Positions 26,888-35,351 of a DNA stretch of 47,951 bases are shown one piece after another. The stretch comes from an uncultured Alphaproteobacteria bacterium (GTDB lineage: Bacteria > Pseudomonadota > Alphaproteobacteria > HIMB59 > GCA-002718135). The position numbers were made by a program, and so were the translations under genes. Where the stretch lies: assembly GCA_902635455.1 (NCBI GenBank), contig CACPNW010000008.1, positions 1 through 47,951 on the forward strand. The letters are read 5' to 3'. Under the pieces are notes generated by a model. The model had not been told where the DNA came from. It saw only the letters and a program-made list of their open reading frames with translations, and did not search any database. Numbering within the stretch: the first letter of the stretch is position 1; the number at the start of each line of letters is the position of its first letter.

Positions 26888-27714
26888 TGAATTAACTTTT
26901 CTTGTTCTAAATTTAATTCTTCTAAAGCAAGTTTATACTCTTCATCATTAGGAACTCTATGATGCCAACTAACTACATTTTCAATGAAACTTATTCCTTT
27001 TCCTTTAGAAGTATTTGCTATGATTAAATTTGGTTTTTCAGACTCAAAAGGAATAGTTTTAAAAATATTATCTAATTCTTCAACTGAATTTCCATTTATT
27101 TCTTTTACAGAAAAACCAAAAGCTTTAAACTTGTCTGCCAAAGGTTCTATAGGATTTACTTCTTCTGTGCTTCCTGTTATTTGTAATCTATTTCTATCAA
27201 TAATAACTACTAAATTGTCTAGTTTATATTTACTTGCAGATGTTAGAGCTTCCCAAACAGAACCTTCACTTAGTTCTCCATCTCCTAGAAGAGTGTAAAC
27301 TTTAAAGGACTTATTATCTAACTTAAATCCAATTCCTATACCAACTGCTACAGATAAACCATGACCTAATGCACCAGTATTATGCTCAATTCCATTAACT
27401 TTTTTTGTAGGATGGCCAATAAAATGAGAATTAAATTTATTTAAAGATTTTAATTCTGATTTATCAAAAAATTCTTTATCACAAAGAACAGTATATAGAG
27501 CCTCAACTGAATGGCCTTTACTTTGAATATACCTGTTTCTATCAGTGTTGTTAAAATTTTGAGGATTTATATTTAATACCTTATTATAAAGTACGTTTAA
27601 TATATCTATACATGAAAGACTTCCTGCTGTGTGACCAGCTTTTCCATTATAAATGATTTCTAGTATTGTTTTTCTATATTCAATAGATTTTAATTGCAGA
27701 TCTTTGAGATTCAT
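26884..27714 (-). CDS. Transketolase, N-terminal half (thiamine diphosphate-binding domain)
   Basis: A 276-residue subunit with the transketolase ThDP-binding domain. It has GHTAGSLSCIDIL (residues 27-39), SKGHS (65-69) and GALGHGLS (114-121). The metal/ThDP motif GDGELSEG starts at residue 144, with the downstream Asn in VVIIDRNRLQ. A conserved His is in WHHRVPN near the C-terminus. Together with the next gene it makes a full transketolase transferring a two-carbon ketol unit. It starts 72 bases after the binding-protein gene, behind a strong stem-loop, so its expression is likely lower than that of the binding protein. Confidence 0.88.
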   Translation of the reverse strand: MNLKDLQLKSIEYRKTILEIIYNGKAGHTAGSLSCIDILNVLYNKVLNINPQNFNNTDRNRYIQSKGHSVEALYTVLCDKEFFDKSELKSLNKFNSHFIGHPTKKVNGIEHNTGALGHGLSVAVGIGIGFKLDNKSFKVYTLLGDGELSEGSVWEALTSASKYKLDNLVVIIDRNRLQITGSTEEVNPIEPLADKFKAFGFSVKEINGNSVEELDNIFKTIPFESEKPNLIIANTSKGKGISFIENVVSWHHRVPNDEEYKLALEELNLEQEKLIQ

Positions 27715-27730
27715 TTTTTATATTATAAAT

Positions 27731-27761
27731 AAATACAAGCGAAATTAATTCGCTTGTATTT
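27731..27761 (-). terminator. 13-bp perfect stem-loop after the RbsB-like gene
   Basis: Arms of 13 bases (AAATACAAGCGAA and its exact complement) with a 5-base loop, 25 bases past the binding-protein stop. On the reverse strand no clean T run follows, so RNA processing or stabilisation of the upstream message is as likely as termination. It is placed like the stem-loops behind the other two binding-protein genes. Confidence 0.7.
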
Positions 27762-27786
27762 TTGGTTTTTAAATTTTGTAATTTAA

Positions 27787-28710
<924 letters not shown>

Positions 28711-28714
28711 TTAA

Positions 28715-28720
28715 CCTCCT
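28715..28720 (-). promoter_or_regulatory. Strong Shine-Dalgarno site of the RbsB-like gene
   Basis: AGGAGG on the reverse strand, four bases before the ATG at 28710. It matches the site in front of the other complete binding-protein gene and confirms the start. Confidence 0.8.
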
Positions 28721-28726
28721 AATTTT

Positions 28727-28763
28727 AGTTTAAAATTTAAACTGATATTAAGTTAACTGATAA
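28727..28763. promoter_or_regulatory. Palindrome and direct repeats before the RbsB-like gene
   Basis: A perfect palindrome AGTTTAAA-A-TTTAAACT (28727-28743) lies just upstream of the Shine-Dalgarno site. Next to it AACTGATA occurs twice (28740-28747 and 28756-28763), 16 bases apart. The gap between permease and binding-protein genes (96 bases) is long for this operon, so an internal promoter or operator is plausible. The AT-rich base makes chance repeats common. Confidence 0.3.
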
Positions 28764-28806
28764 GAGAAAAAAAATCGAGAAGAAAGTATTAAAAAATACT
28801 CAGTTT

Positions 28807-29814
28807 TTAGTCATCTTTTTCAATAAATTTGGTTTGAAGCTGGTCTATCATAACAGCCAGCACTATTATTGAACCCATTATAACCTTTTGCCAAAATGAA
28901 CTAACTCCTTCTAAAATCATTCCATTACTAAGGACGCCGATTACAAATGCCCCAATAATAGTTCCACCAATAGATCCCCTACCTCCCATTAATGAAGTTC
29001 CGCCAAGAACAACTGCGGCAATAGCATTGAGTTCCCAGGTAGTTCCTGTAGCTGGATGTGATGATATAAGTTGTGATGTTACTATAACCCCAACTACACC
29101 CGCACAAAAACCTGATAGCCCATAAGTTAAAAGTGTTACACCATTAACATTTACACCAGATAAATTTGCTGCTTTAGTATTTCCTCCTATTGCATACATA
29201 TGCCTACCAAATTTAGTTCTTGTAGTTAGGAATACTGCTATTAAAGCTAAAATAAACATGACCCATATTGTATAAGGTAAGGACAAAAAAGTTCCTGAAC
29301 CAATTAGTGGAAAACCAGTATTATTTAATTCTTCTTTTCCAATTAGATTTGGAAAAGTAGCTCCATCATTGATTAGTAACGCAAAGCCTCTTGCAACATA
29401 GAGCATACCTAACGTAGCTATAAATGGTGCCACACTGAATCTAGTGATTATAAAACCGTTAATGCATCCAAAAATAAAACCTACTATTACACTTATAATA
29501 ACAATAACCCATATCTCAAAATATATAACAACATTTAAAAATTCTATTACAAGACCTTTATCAATTAAAAGCCCTGCTATCATTCCACATAAACCAACAA
29601 TTGAACCAACTGAAAGATCAATTCCAGATGTTAATATTACAAATGTCATTCCAATAGCTAGTATTGCATTGATTGCAACATGTTTAGTCAGGATAATTAA
29701 ATTTGTAGATGACAAAAAAGCATCAGCCGTGAAAGCAAAAAATGAAAATATAAAAATTAATGCTATAAAAGCTCTTAGTTTAAATAATGCAGCTTTAATT
29801 GTCATACCTTTCAT
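28807..29814 (-). CDS. RbsC-like sugar ABC transporter permease
   Basis: A 335-residue CUT2 permease of normal length with 8-10 membrane segments. Conserved marks are MTFVILTSGIDLSVGSIVGL, APFIATLGMLYVARG, AIGGNTKAANLSGV and AIAAVVLGGTSLMGGRGSIGGT. An ATG four codons in (at 29803) could also start it. It lies between the two-domain ATPase gene (5 bases upstream) and the binding-protein gene. Unlike the permease at 20743-22335 it has no soluble insert. Confidence 0.93.
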   Translation of the reverse strand: MKGMTIKAALFKLRAFIALIFIFSFFAFTADAFLSSTNLIILTKHVAINAILAIGMTFVILTSGIDLSVGSIVGLCGMIAGLLIDKGLVIEFLNVVIYFEIWVIVIISVIVGFIFGCINGFIITRFSVAPFIATLGMLYVARGFALLINDGATFPNLIGKEELNNTGFPLIGSGTFLSLPYTIWVMFILALIAVFLTTRTKFGRHMYAIGGNTKAANLSGVNVNGVTLLTYGLSGFCAGVVGVIVTSQLISSHPATGTTWELNAIAAVVLGGTSLMGGRGSIGGTIIGAFVIGVLSNGMILEGVSSFWQKVIMGSIIVLAVMIDQLQTKFIEKDD

Positions 29815-29819
29815 AAAAA

Positions 29820-31319
29820 CTATCCTTGTGAATGTTTTACTAAACTATCCTCTGTTAGTTCAGATCCTGTTAATTCTTTTGTAATTTTGCCTTTAGCAAG
29901 AACTAAAACTCGATCAGCGACTGCTAAAACTTCTTTTATTTCTGATGACACAAAAATAATTGACAAACCTTTTTCTGCTAATTTTTTCATAATATAAAAA
30001 ATTTCTTGTTTGGCACCTATATCAACTCCTCTTGTTGGCTCATCCAACATCAATAATTTTGGATTTGTTTCTAGAGCTTTAGCAATTACAACTTTTTGCT
30101 GATTTCCTCCACTTAAAGAAGTTATTAAATTATCTGAGTTTGATACCTTAATTCCTAAATAATCAATTGCTTTATTAACTGCACTTCTTTCTTGGTTTGA
30201 ATTTAAGAAAAAATCACTAATTTTTTTAGATATTTTTGATAGCAAAGTATTTGATAAAACTGATAAACATTGAACTAGACCTTGGCCTTGCCTATCTTCT
30301 GGAACAAGCACTATACCTTTGCTTATCCTTTTTGAAATTGATGTCTGAGATAGTTTGTTATTTTCTAAGTATATTGATCCATCAAAATCTTTTATTAATC
30401 CCATAATAATTTCTAATAATTCAGTTCTGCCACTACCCATCAAACCATAAAAACTAAGTATCTCTCCTGATTTTGAATTAAAAGATATATTATCAAGTAA
30501 AAATTCTTCAGATTTTGATTTTTTTAAATAAATAGATTTTGCTTCAATTACTTTATTTCCTATTTTTGCTTGGCTATCATTTACAGATTCAAAACTTCTC
30601 TTTCCTACCATTTGTTCTGTAATCCAAGGTATATCAATTTTACTAATTTGTTCTTCACAGATAAATTTACTATCTCTTAATACTGTAATGACATCTCCAA
30701 TTTGCATTATTTCTTCCAATTTATGAGAAATATAAATTATTGTTACGCCTTGATTTGTAAGCTCTTTAATAACATCAAATAATACTGAGGCTTCATTTTT
30801 ACTTAAAGCAGAACTAGGTTCGTCCATAATTAGTATTTGAGTTTTCTTTTGTAAGGCCTTAGCTATTTCAACAATTTGTTGCTGTCCAATTCTAAGACTT
30901 TCCAAACGACTATTTGGATTAATATCTTGTTTTAATTTTAACATTAATTCCTTTGTTAAGCTTATTTGTTTATTAACATTTATTGTTTTATGAGAGTTAA
31001 GAATTTCATTAGCAATAAAAATATTTTCATGCACACTTAAATTAGGAAAAAAATTTAATTCTTGATGAATAATTCCAATTGAATTTTCTTCTGCGTCTTT
31101 AGTAGAATTAATTTCTAAAATTTTATTATTAAGAAACAGTTCTCCTGAAGTTTGCTTTTCTACACCAGATAATATTTTCATTAAAGTAGATTTTCCTGCT
31201 CCATTTTCACCAACTAAAACATTAACTTTTGCTTTATATACGTTAAAATTAACACTATCTAATGCAACTACTCCTGGGTAAACTTTATTAATGTTTTTTG
31301 CTTCAAGTATTTTTTCCAT
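29820..31319 (-). CDS. RbsA-like sugar ABC transporter, two-domain ATPase
   Basis: A 499-residue ATPase with two fused ABC domains. The first has Walker A GENGAGKST (residues 37-45), signature LRIGQQQIVEIAKAL and Walker B ILIMDEPSSALSK. The second has a degenerate P-loop-like GLMGSGRTELL, VPEDRQGQGLV, LSGGNQQKVVIAKAL and LLMLDEPTRGVDIGAK. This asymmetry is normal for RbsA, XylG and MglA. It starts four bases after the DUF2291 gene. It powers the permease encoded just downstream. Confidence 0.94.
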   Translation of the reverse strand: MEKILEAKNINKVYPGVVALDSVNFNVYKAKVNVLVGENGAGKSTLMKILSGVEKQTSGELFLNNKILEINSTKDAEENSIGIIHQELNFFPNLSVHENIFIANEILNSHKTINVNKQISLTKELMLKLKQDINPNSRLESLRIGQQQIVEIAKALQKKTQILIMDEPSSALSKNEASVLFDVIKELTNQGVTIIYISHKLEEIMQIGDVITVLRDSKFICEEQISKIDIPWITEQMVGKRSFESVNDSQAKIGNKVIEAKSIYLKKSKSEEFLLDNISFNSKSGEILSFYGLMGSGRTELLEIIMGLIKDFDGSIYLENNKLSQTSISKRISKGIVLVPEDRQGQGLVQCLSVLSNTLLSKISKKISDFFLNSNQERSAVNKAIDYLGIKVSNSDNLITSLSGGNQQKVVIAKALETNPKLLMLDEPTRGVDIGAKQEIFYIMKKLAEKGLSIIFVSSEIKEVLAVADRVLVLAKGKITKELTGSELTEDSLVKHSQG

Positions 31320-31323
31320 GATG

Positions 31324-31977
31324 TTAATTTAAAAAATCAATGTTCGTAGGAGTGATGTAAATTTTATCATTTCTATCAAAGGTTATTGCTCCTTCAAAGT
31401 TTATTTTTTTTCCTGTAATTTCTTTTAAATTTAAGGGACCTATTATTTCATTTAACACCCTAACTTTTATAACTCGTGAAACATCTGCAAAATCTAATTG
31501 ATTGACAAAATCATTAAATTTAATAAATTTTACAGCATCTCTTATAGAGTCCTTTTTAATAACTGGACCAATAGTTATATAAATTTCAGCATCATATTCT
31601 TTTTCTAATTTTATACCTAAAGTTCCTACTCGGGATTTTTTATTAAGCGACTCAACTTCCGCTTTGCCATGTACCATAAAACTAAAACTTCCAGTACCGG
31701 AGCGATGACCATATTTTTCTTCAGCTAACTCTTGATTCTTGAAAAGCTCATCTAATATAAATGTAATTTCTTCACTATCATTATGAATAGTGGTACGAAT
31801 TTTTGAATCCCAAATATTCTCAACATATGATACGGGATCAAAACCTTTTTTAATTAGTTCATCTTCTTCAACAGTTCTAATAACCGAAGCAAAGAAATAT
31901 GAGTATAAAAGAAAAATAAAAAGTATTATTATAAGTGAAAATAATAATAAATTGTTTAGAAAAAATTTATTAAGCAT
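31324..31977 (-). CDS. DUF2291 membrane-anchored periplasmic protein
   Basis: A 217-residue protein matching the DUF2291 pattern: GFDPVSYVENIWDSKI, then KYGHRSGTGSFSFMVHGKAEV, ITIGPVIKKDSIRDAVKFIKF and NQLDFADVSR. One N-terminal membrane segment (about residues 9-30) would hold the rest in the periplasm. No lipobox Cys is present, although the family is often labelled lipoprotein. DUF2291 genes recur beside CUT2 sugar importers, as here directly before the ATPase gene. An accessory role in transport or ligand handling is inferred from context only. Confidence 0.8.
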   Translation of the reverse strand: MLNKFFLNNLLLFSLIIILFIFLLYSYFFASVIRTVEEDELIKKGFDPVSYVENIWDSKIRTTIHNDSEEITFILDELFKNQELAEEKYGHRSGTGSFSFMVHGKAEVESLNKKSRVGTLGIKLEKEYDAEIYITIGPVIKKDSIRDAVKFIKFNDFVNQLDFADVSRVIKVRVLNEIIGPLNLKEITGKKINFEGAITFDRNDKIYITPTNIDFLN

Positions 31978-32021
31978 ACTTACTCATTTTAAACATATTT
32001 ATACTAATCACCTTTTGTTTA

Positions 32022-33866
32022 TCAAACACCTTTTCTTTGTTTCTTTTTTCCATCTACAAAGTCCTCATATGCAGTTTTATTCTCATTAGTTGAATGAACC
32101 TCTAGTGTTGGACTTTCCCAAAATGCACTTCCTTCTAACCATTCATAGCCATGAGTTTCAATACAAATAACATAGGTTTTTTTGGATTTTTTAGCTCTCT
32201 TAAAAGCAGCTTCTAAGTCAGAAACAGATTTTACAGTTTCAGCATTTGCTCCCATACTCTTAGCATGAGCCTCAAAATCAACAAATTGCATATTTGTTGC
32301 ACCTGCTGCCCTTAAGTTGCAAAGGTACTCTTTTCCTCCTTTGGCTAATTGCAAACGATTAATAACCATATGACCACCATTATCACAAACAATTATAATC
32401 AATTTTTTGTCATAAAGAATAGAACTATAAATATCACTGTTATGTAGTAAGTAAGACCCATCTCCAACAAAAACAATAACATCCTGTTCTGGTTTTGCCA
32501 TTTTAATTCCTAATGCGCCAGAAATTTCATAACCCATACAACTAAAACCCCATTCTGTTTCAAAAGTATTAAGTTGTTTTGGTTTCCAAATTTGAACAAC
32601 TTCACCAACTAAACCTCCAGCTGCAGTAACAACAATATCAGATACATCTGCATTCCTGTAAATGGCTCCAACAGCATGAGCATAGGATGGCGTTTCTTGA
32701 TTAGTAGGTCCACAATTTTTTTCAACGTATGCATCCCATTTTTCTCTTTCTTTTACAGCTCGTTGATACCAAGAATTAGGGGCTTTCCAATCTCCAAGAG
32801 CATCTGACAGTTCTTTAAGTCCTATTTTTGCATCACTAATTATTGGAATTGCACGATGTTTAGTAACATCAAACCTTGCTGTATTTATCGAAACCAATTG
32901 AAATTTTGGATTTTGAAAATTTGTCCAAGATCCAGTTGTAAAATCACCAAGTTTTGTTCCTATTGCAATAGCCATATCTGTATCTTTAGATAAGCTATTT
33001 GAAGACCCTTCTCCTAAACAACCAATTGCCCCAATATAGTATGGGTCATCTTTCTGCATACAGCCTATACCCATTACTGTTGGAGTTACAGGTATGTTAT
33101 GTTTTTTTGCAAAAGCAGATAGTTCTTTTTCTGCTTCTGAGTATAATACACCTCCACCAGCTACAATTAATGGCTGTTGCGATTCTTTAATTTTTTCTGC
33201 AGCTTTTGTGATTTCTCTTTGGTCAGGATTTATTTGCCTAATAACATGAATTTTTTCTTCAAAAAATATCTCAGGATAATCAAAAGCTTCACCTTGAACA
33301 TCCTGTGACATAGAAATTGTTGCAGGACCACATTCAGCTGGATCTAACATAATTTGTATAGCTTGCGGCAAAGATGATAAAATTTGTTCCGGTCTAGTAA
33401 TTCTATCAAAATATTTAGAAACAAATTTAAAAGAATCATTTTGTGTCTCAGTTGGAGAATTAAAATTTTCTACTTGTTGAAGAACTGGATCTGGAAATCT
33501 GCTTGCAAAAGTATCGCCTGGTAATAAAAGTAGTGGCAAACGATTGCTTAATGCAACTGCTGCGGCTGTAACCATATTTGTTGAACCTGGTCCTACTGAA
33601 GATGTTGCAATAAATATTTGTTTTCTTCGCATTGCTCTTGCATATCCTATTCCAGTAAGAGCCATATTTTGCTCATGATGACCTCGATATCCTGGTAAAT
33701 CAGATTTAAATTCTTCCATTGCTTGACCCAAACAAGCTACATTTCCATGACCATATATTCCAAAGGCGCCGGGGAATAATGGTACTTTTTTTCCATCAAT
33801 TATTGTTTTCTGTGAAATTAAATGCTTAAAAAGTGCGTGGGCACAAGACATCTTTTGTGTTTTCAT
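32022..33866 (-). CDS. iolD: IolD-like thiamine diphosphate enzyme (trihydroxycyclohexanedione hydrolase family)
   Basis: A 614-residue three-domain ThDP enzyme with the close pattern of IolD, which opens the ring of 3D-(3,5/4)-trihydroxycyclohexane-1,2-dione in myo-inositol breakdown. Marks are FGIYGHGNVACLGQAM, GYRGHHEQNMAL (Glu65, the likely ThDP activator), SSVGPGSTNMVTAAA, LLLLPGDTFASRFPDPVLQQ, YFDRITRPEQIL and CGPATISMSQDVQGEAFDYP. A C-terminal ThDP site has FVGDGSYLLHNSD. An AGGAG site precedes the ATG. None of iolB, iolC, iolE or iolG is recognised nearby, so the substrate may differ. It is the first gene of the operon leading into DUF2291-ABC-transketolase-kinase. Confidence 0.82.
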   Translation of the reverse strand: MKTQKMSCAHALFKHLISQKTIIDGKKVPLFPGAFGIYGHGNVACLGQAMEEFKSDLPGYRGHHEQNMALTGIGYARAMRRKQIFIATSSVGPGSTNMVTAAAVALSNRLPLLLLPGDTFASRFPDPVLQQVENFNSPTETQNDSFKFVSKYFDRITRPEQILSSLPQAIQIMLDPAECGPATISMSQDVQGEAFDYPEIFFEEKIHVIRQINPDQREITKAAEKIKESQQPLIVAGGGVLYSEAEKELSAFAKKHNIPVTPTVMGIGCMQKDDPYYIGAIGCLGEGSSNSLSKDTDMAIAIGTKLGDFTTGSWTNFQNPKFQLVSINTARFDVTKHRAIPIISDAKIGLKELSDALGDWKAPNSWYQRAVKEREKWDAYVEKNCGPTNQETPSYAHAVGAIYRNADVSDIVVTAAGGLVGEVVQIWKPKQLNTFETEWGFSCMGYEISGALGIKMAKPEQDVIVFVGDGSYLLHNSDIYSSILYDKKLIIIVCDNGGHMVINRLQLAKGGKEYLCNLRAAGATNMQFVDFEAHAKSMGANAETVKSVSDLEAAFKRAKKSKKTYVICIETHGYEWLEGSAFWESPTLEVHSTNENKTAYEDFVDGKKKQRKGV

Positions 33867-33870
33867 AATT

Positions 33871-33875
33871 CTCCT
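33871..33875 (-). promoter_or_regulatory. Shine-Dalgarno site of the IolD-like gene
   Basis: AGGAG on the reverse strand, four bases before the ATG at 33866, in the 133-base divergent gap to the 2-hydroxyacid dehydrogenase gene. It supports this start. The same gap holds an inverted repeat AGATTT-AAG-AAATCT at 33942-33956 that could be an operator. Confidence 0.65.
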
Positions 33876-33999
33876 AAATACTTAAAATACTATTATAACA
33901 ATAAACTTATTTCTAGAATAAAATTAATATAAAGTATTATAAGATTTAAGAAATCTAAACATTTAATTATGAAATTTATTAGAGTATGAGCAAAATATT

Positions 34000-34971
34000 A
34001 TGAAAATAGCAATCATTGGCTCTATTCACCAATCTGGGCTTAATATACTTAAAGAAAACAATTTTGATATTTTAGAAATTGTAAATTTAGAAATTAATTC
34101 TTTAAAAAAAGAATTACAAGAAGTTGATGGTATTGTTTTACGTACTGCAGAACTAAAAGAAAATGTTTTATCAAAATGTAAAAATTTAAAAATTATTGCA
34201 AGACATGGAGTTGGTTATGACAATGTAGATATAAAATTCCTTAATAAGAACAATATAGCTCTTGGTATTACCGGGACTTCAAATGCAGTCAGTGTAGCTG
34301 AACACGTTATGACAATGTTTTTATATTTAGCAAAAAAAATTAATATTTCTGACTCATTAGTTAAAAAAGGTGATTTTATTAAAAAAAATACACTTCCTTC
34401 TTTTTTTGAACTTTATAATAAAAATATTCTTATTTTAGGCTTTGGAAGAATTGGAAGAGAGCTAGCAAAAAGATGTTTGAGTTTTGATACAAAGGTTTAT
34501 GTTTTTGATCCGTTTATCGATAATGAAATAATTAAACAACATAATTGTATTCCTATAGAAAGTAAGGAAGAAGGTATAAGAGTTGCAGACTATATAAGTA
34601 TTCATATGCCTTTAAATGAGAAAACTAAAAATTTTATTTCTTATGATGAGTTTAAAATTTCAAAAAATAATTTAATTTTAGTTAATACAGCTCGAGGAGG
34701 CATAATAAATGAAGAGGCTTTGTTTCAAGCTTTAAAAAGTAAAAGTATTCTTGGTGCTGGTTTAGATGTTTTTGAAAATGAGCCACCAATTAAAAACCAT
34801 CCTCTTTTATCCTTAAATAATATTCTTTTAACGCCTCACAATGCAGCTCTTACACTTGAGTGCAGAACACGAATGTCAATTGAAGCTTGCGAGAATATTA
34901 TATATTTTTTAAATAAAAATAGAAAATTAAATGATAAAAATATAGTTAACAGTAATTTAATAAAATCATAA
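34000..34971 (+). CDS. D-isomer-specific 2-hydroxyacid dehydrogenase
   Basis: A 323-residue NAD(P)-dependent dehydrogenase of the 3-phosphoglycerate/glyoxylate/hydroxypyruvate reductase family. ARHGVGYDNVDIKFL and the nucleotide-binding ILGFGRIGRELAKR (Rossmann Gly at 147, 149, 152) are clear. Catalytic Arg232 (VNTARGGIIN), Glu261 (ENEPP) and His280 (TPHNA) are all present. It has no ACT or other regulatory domain, so it is a simple 2-ketoacid reductase rather than full-length SerA. It is divergent from the IolD-like gene and ends directly against the Rieske-like gene on the other strand. Substrate is not evident; hydroxypyruvate or glyoxylate are usual. Confidence 0.88.
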   Translation: MKIAIIGSIHQSGLNILKENNFDILEIVNLEINSLKKELQEVDGIVLRTAELKENVLSKCKNLKIIARHGVGYDNVDIKFLNKNNIALGITGTSNAVSVAEHVMTMFLYLAKKINISDSLVKKGDFIKKNTLPSFFELYNKNILILGFGRIGRELAKRCLSFDTKVYVFDPFIDNEIIKQHNCIPIESKEEGIRVADYISIHMPLNEKTKNFISYDEFKISKNNLILVNTARGGIINEEALFQALKSKSILGAGLDVFENEPPIKNHPLLSLNNILLTPHNAALTLECRTRMSIEACENIIYFLNKNRKLNDKNIVNSNLIKS

Positions 34972-35292
34972 TTAAAGGTTTAAAAAAATATCATCTTCTT
35001 CTTCAGTAACATCATATATTTTTAGAGGAGGTAAATCTAGATCACTTATTGGATCTCCAGAGACAATACTAAAAGTATTACCACAACTAGCACATTCAAG
35101 CTCTTCACCTTCAATATTGGCCTCACTTAAAAAAGCTTGCTCTTCGCAATAACAATGTCCCTGAGTTGCAAAGAAGCCACTTTCAAGATGAAAAATAGCA
35201 TAATCTATTTCTTCATGTTCAAAATTTTCAACACTTCCTACTTCTATATCATCAACTTCTCCAATGTGAATATTTTCTATTTCTTCATTCAT
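34972..35292 (-). CDS. Rieske-fold ferredoxin-like protein with four Cys in place of Cys2His2
   Basis: A 106-residue acidic protein whose layout matches small Rieske ferredoxins of the MocE/NirD type. After an acidic N-terminus (about 35 residues) comes FATQGHCYCEEQAFLSEA, then ELECASCGNTFSIVSGDP, then LPPLKIYDVTEEEDDIFLNL. In a Rieske protein the ligands are C-x-H and C-x2-H; here the same positions read Cys47-x-Cys49 and Cys67-x2-Cys70. All four ligands would be Cys, predicting a plant-type [2Fe-2S] centre, or zinc. It follows the FMN oxidase gene by 59 bases on the same strand and may serve as electron carrier for an enzyme nearby. Confidence 0.7.
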   Translation of the reverse strand: MNEEIENIHIGEVDDIEVGSVENFEHEEIDYAIFHLESGFFATQGHCYCEEQAFLSEANIEGEELECASCGNTFSIVSGDPISDLDLPPLKIYDVTEEEDDIFLNL

Positions 35293-35351
35293 AAAAAAAT
35301 TTTAGAATAAATTTCAATGATAATAAATAATTATTTTCAAAAATTTGTTAA

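Noticed and set aside
26984-27298. 104-codon forward ORF
   Set aside because: Antisense to the ThDP-binding half of transketolase, whose GDGE motif is clear; no independent support.
29444-29884. 146-codon forward ORF opposite the RbsC-like permease
   Set aside because: Low-complexity Ile/Thr-rich product, as expected from the complement of a membrane protein; the permease on the other strand is certain.
31790-32089. 99-codon forward ORF across the DUF2291/IolD junction
   Set aside because: It covers the ends of two well-supported reverse genes, and its composition is atypical (Phe/His/Ser rich) with no ribosome-binding site.
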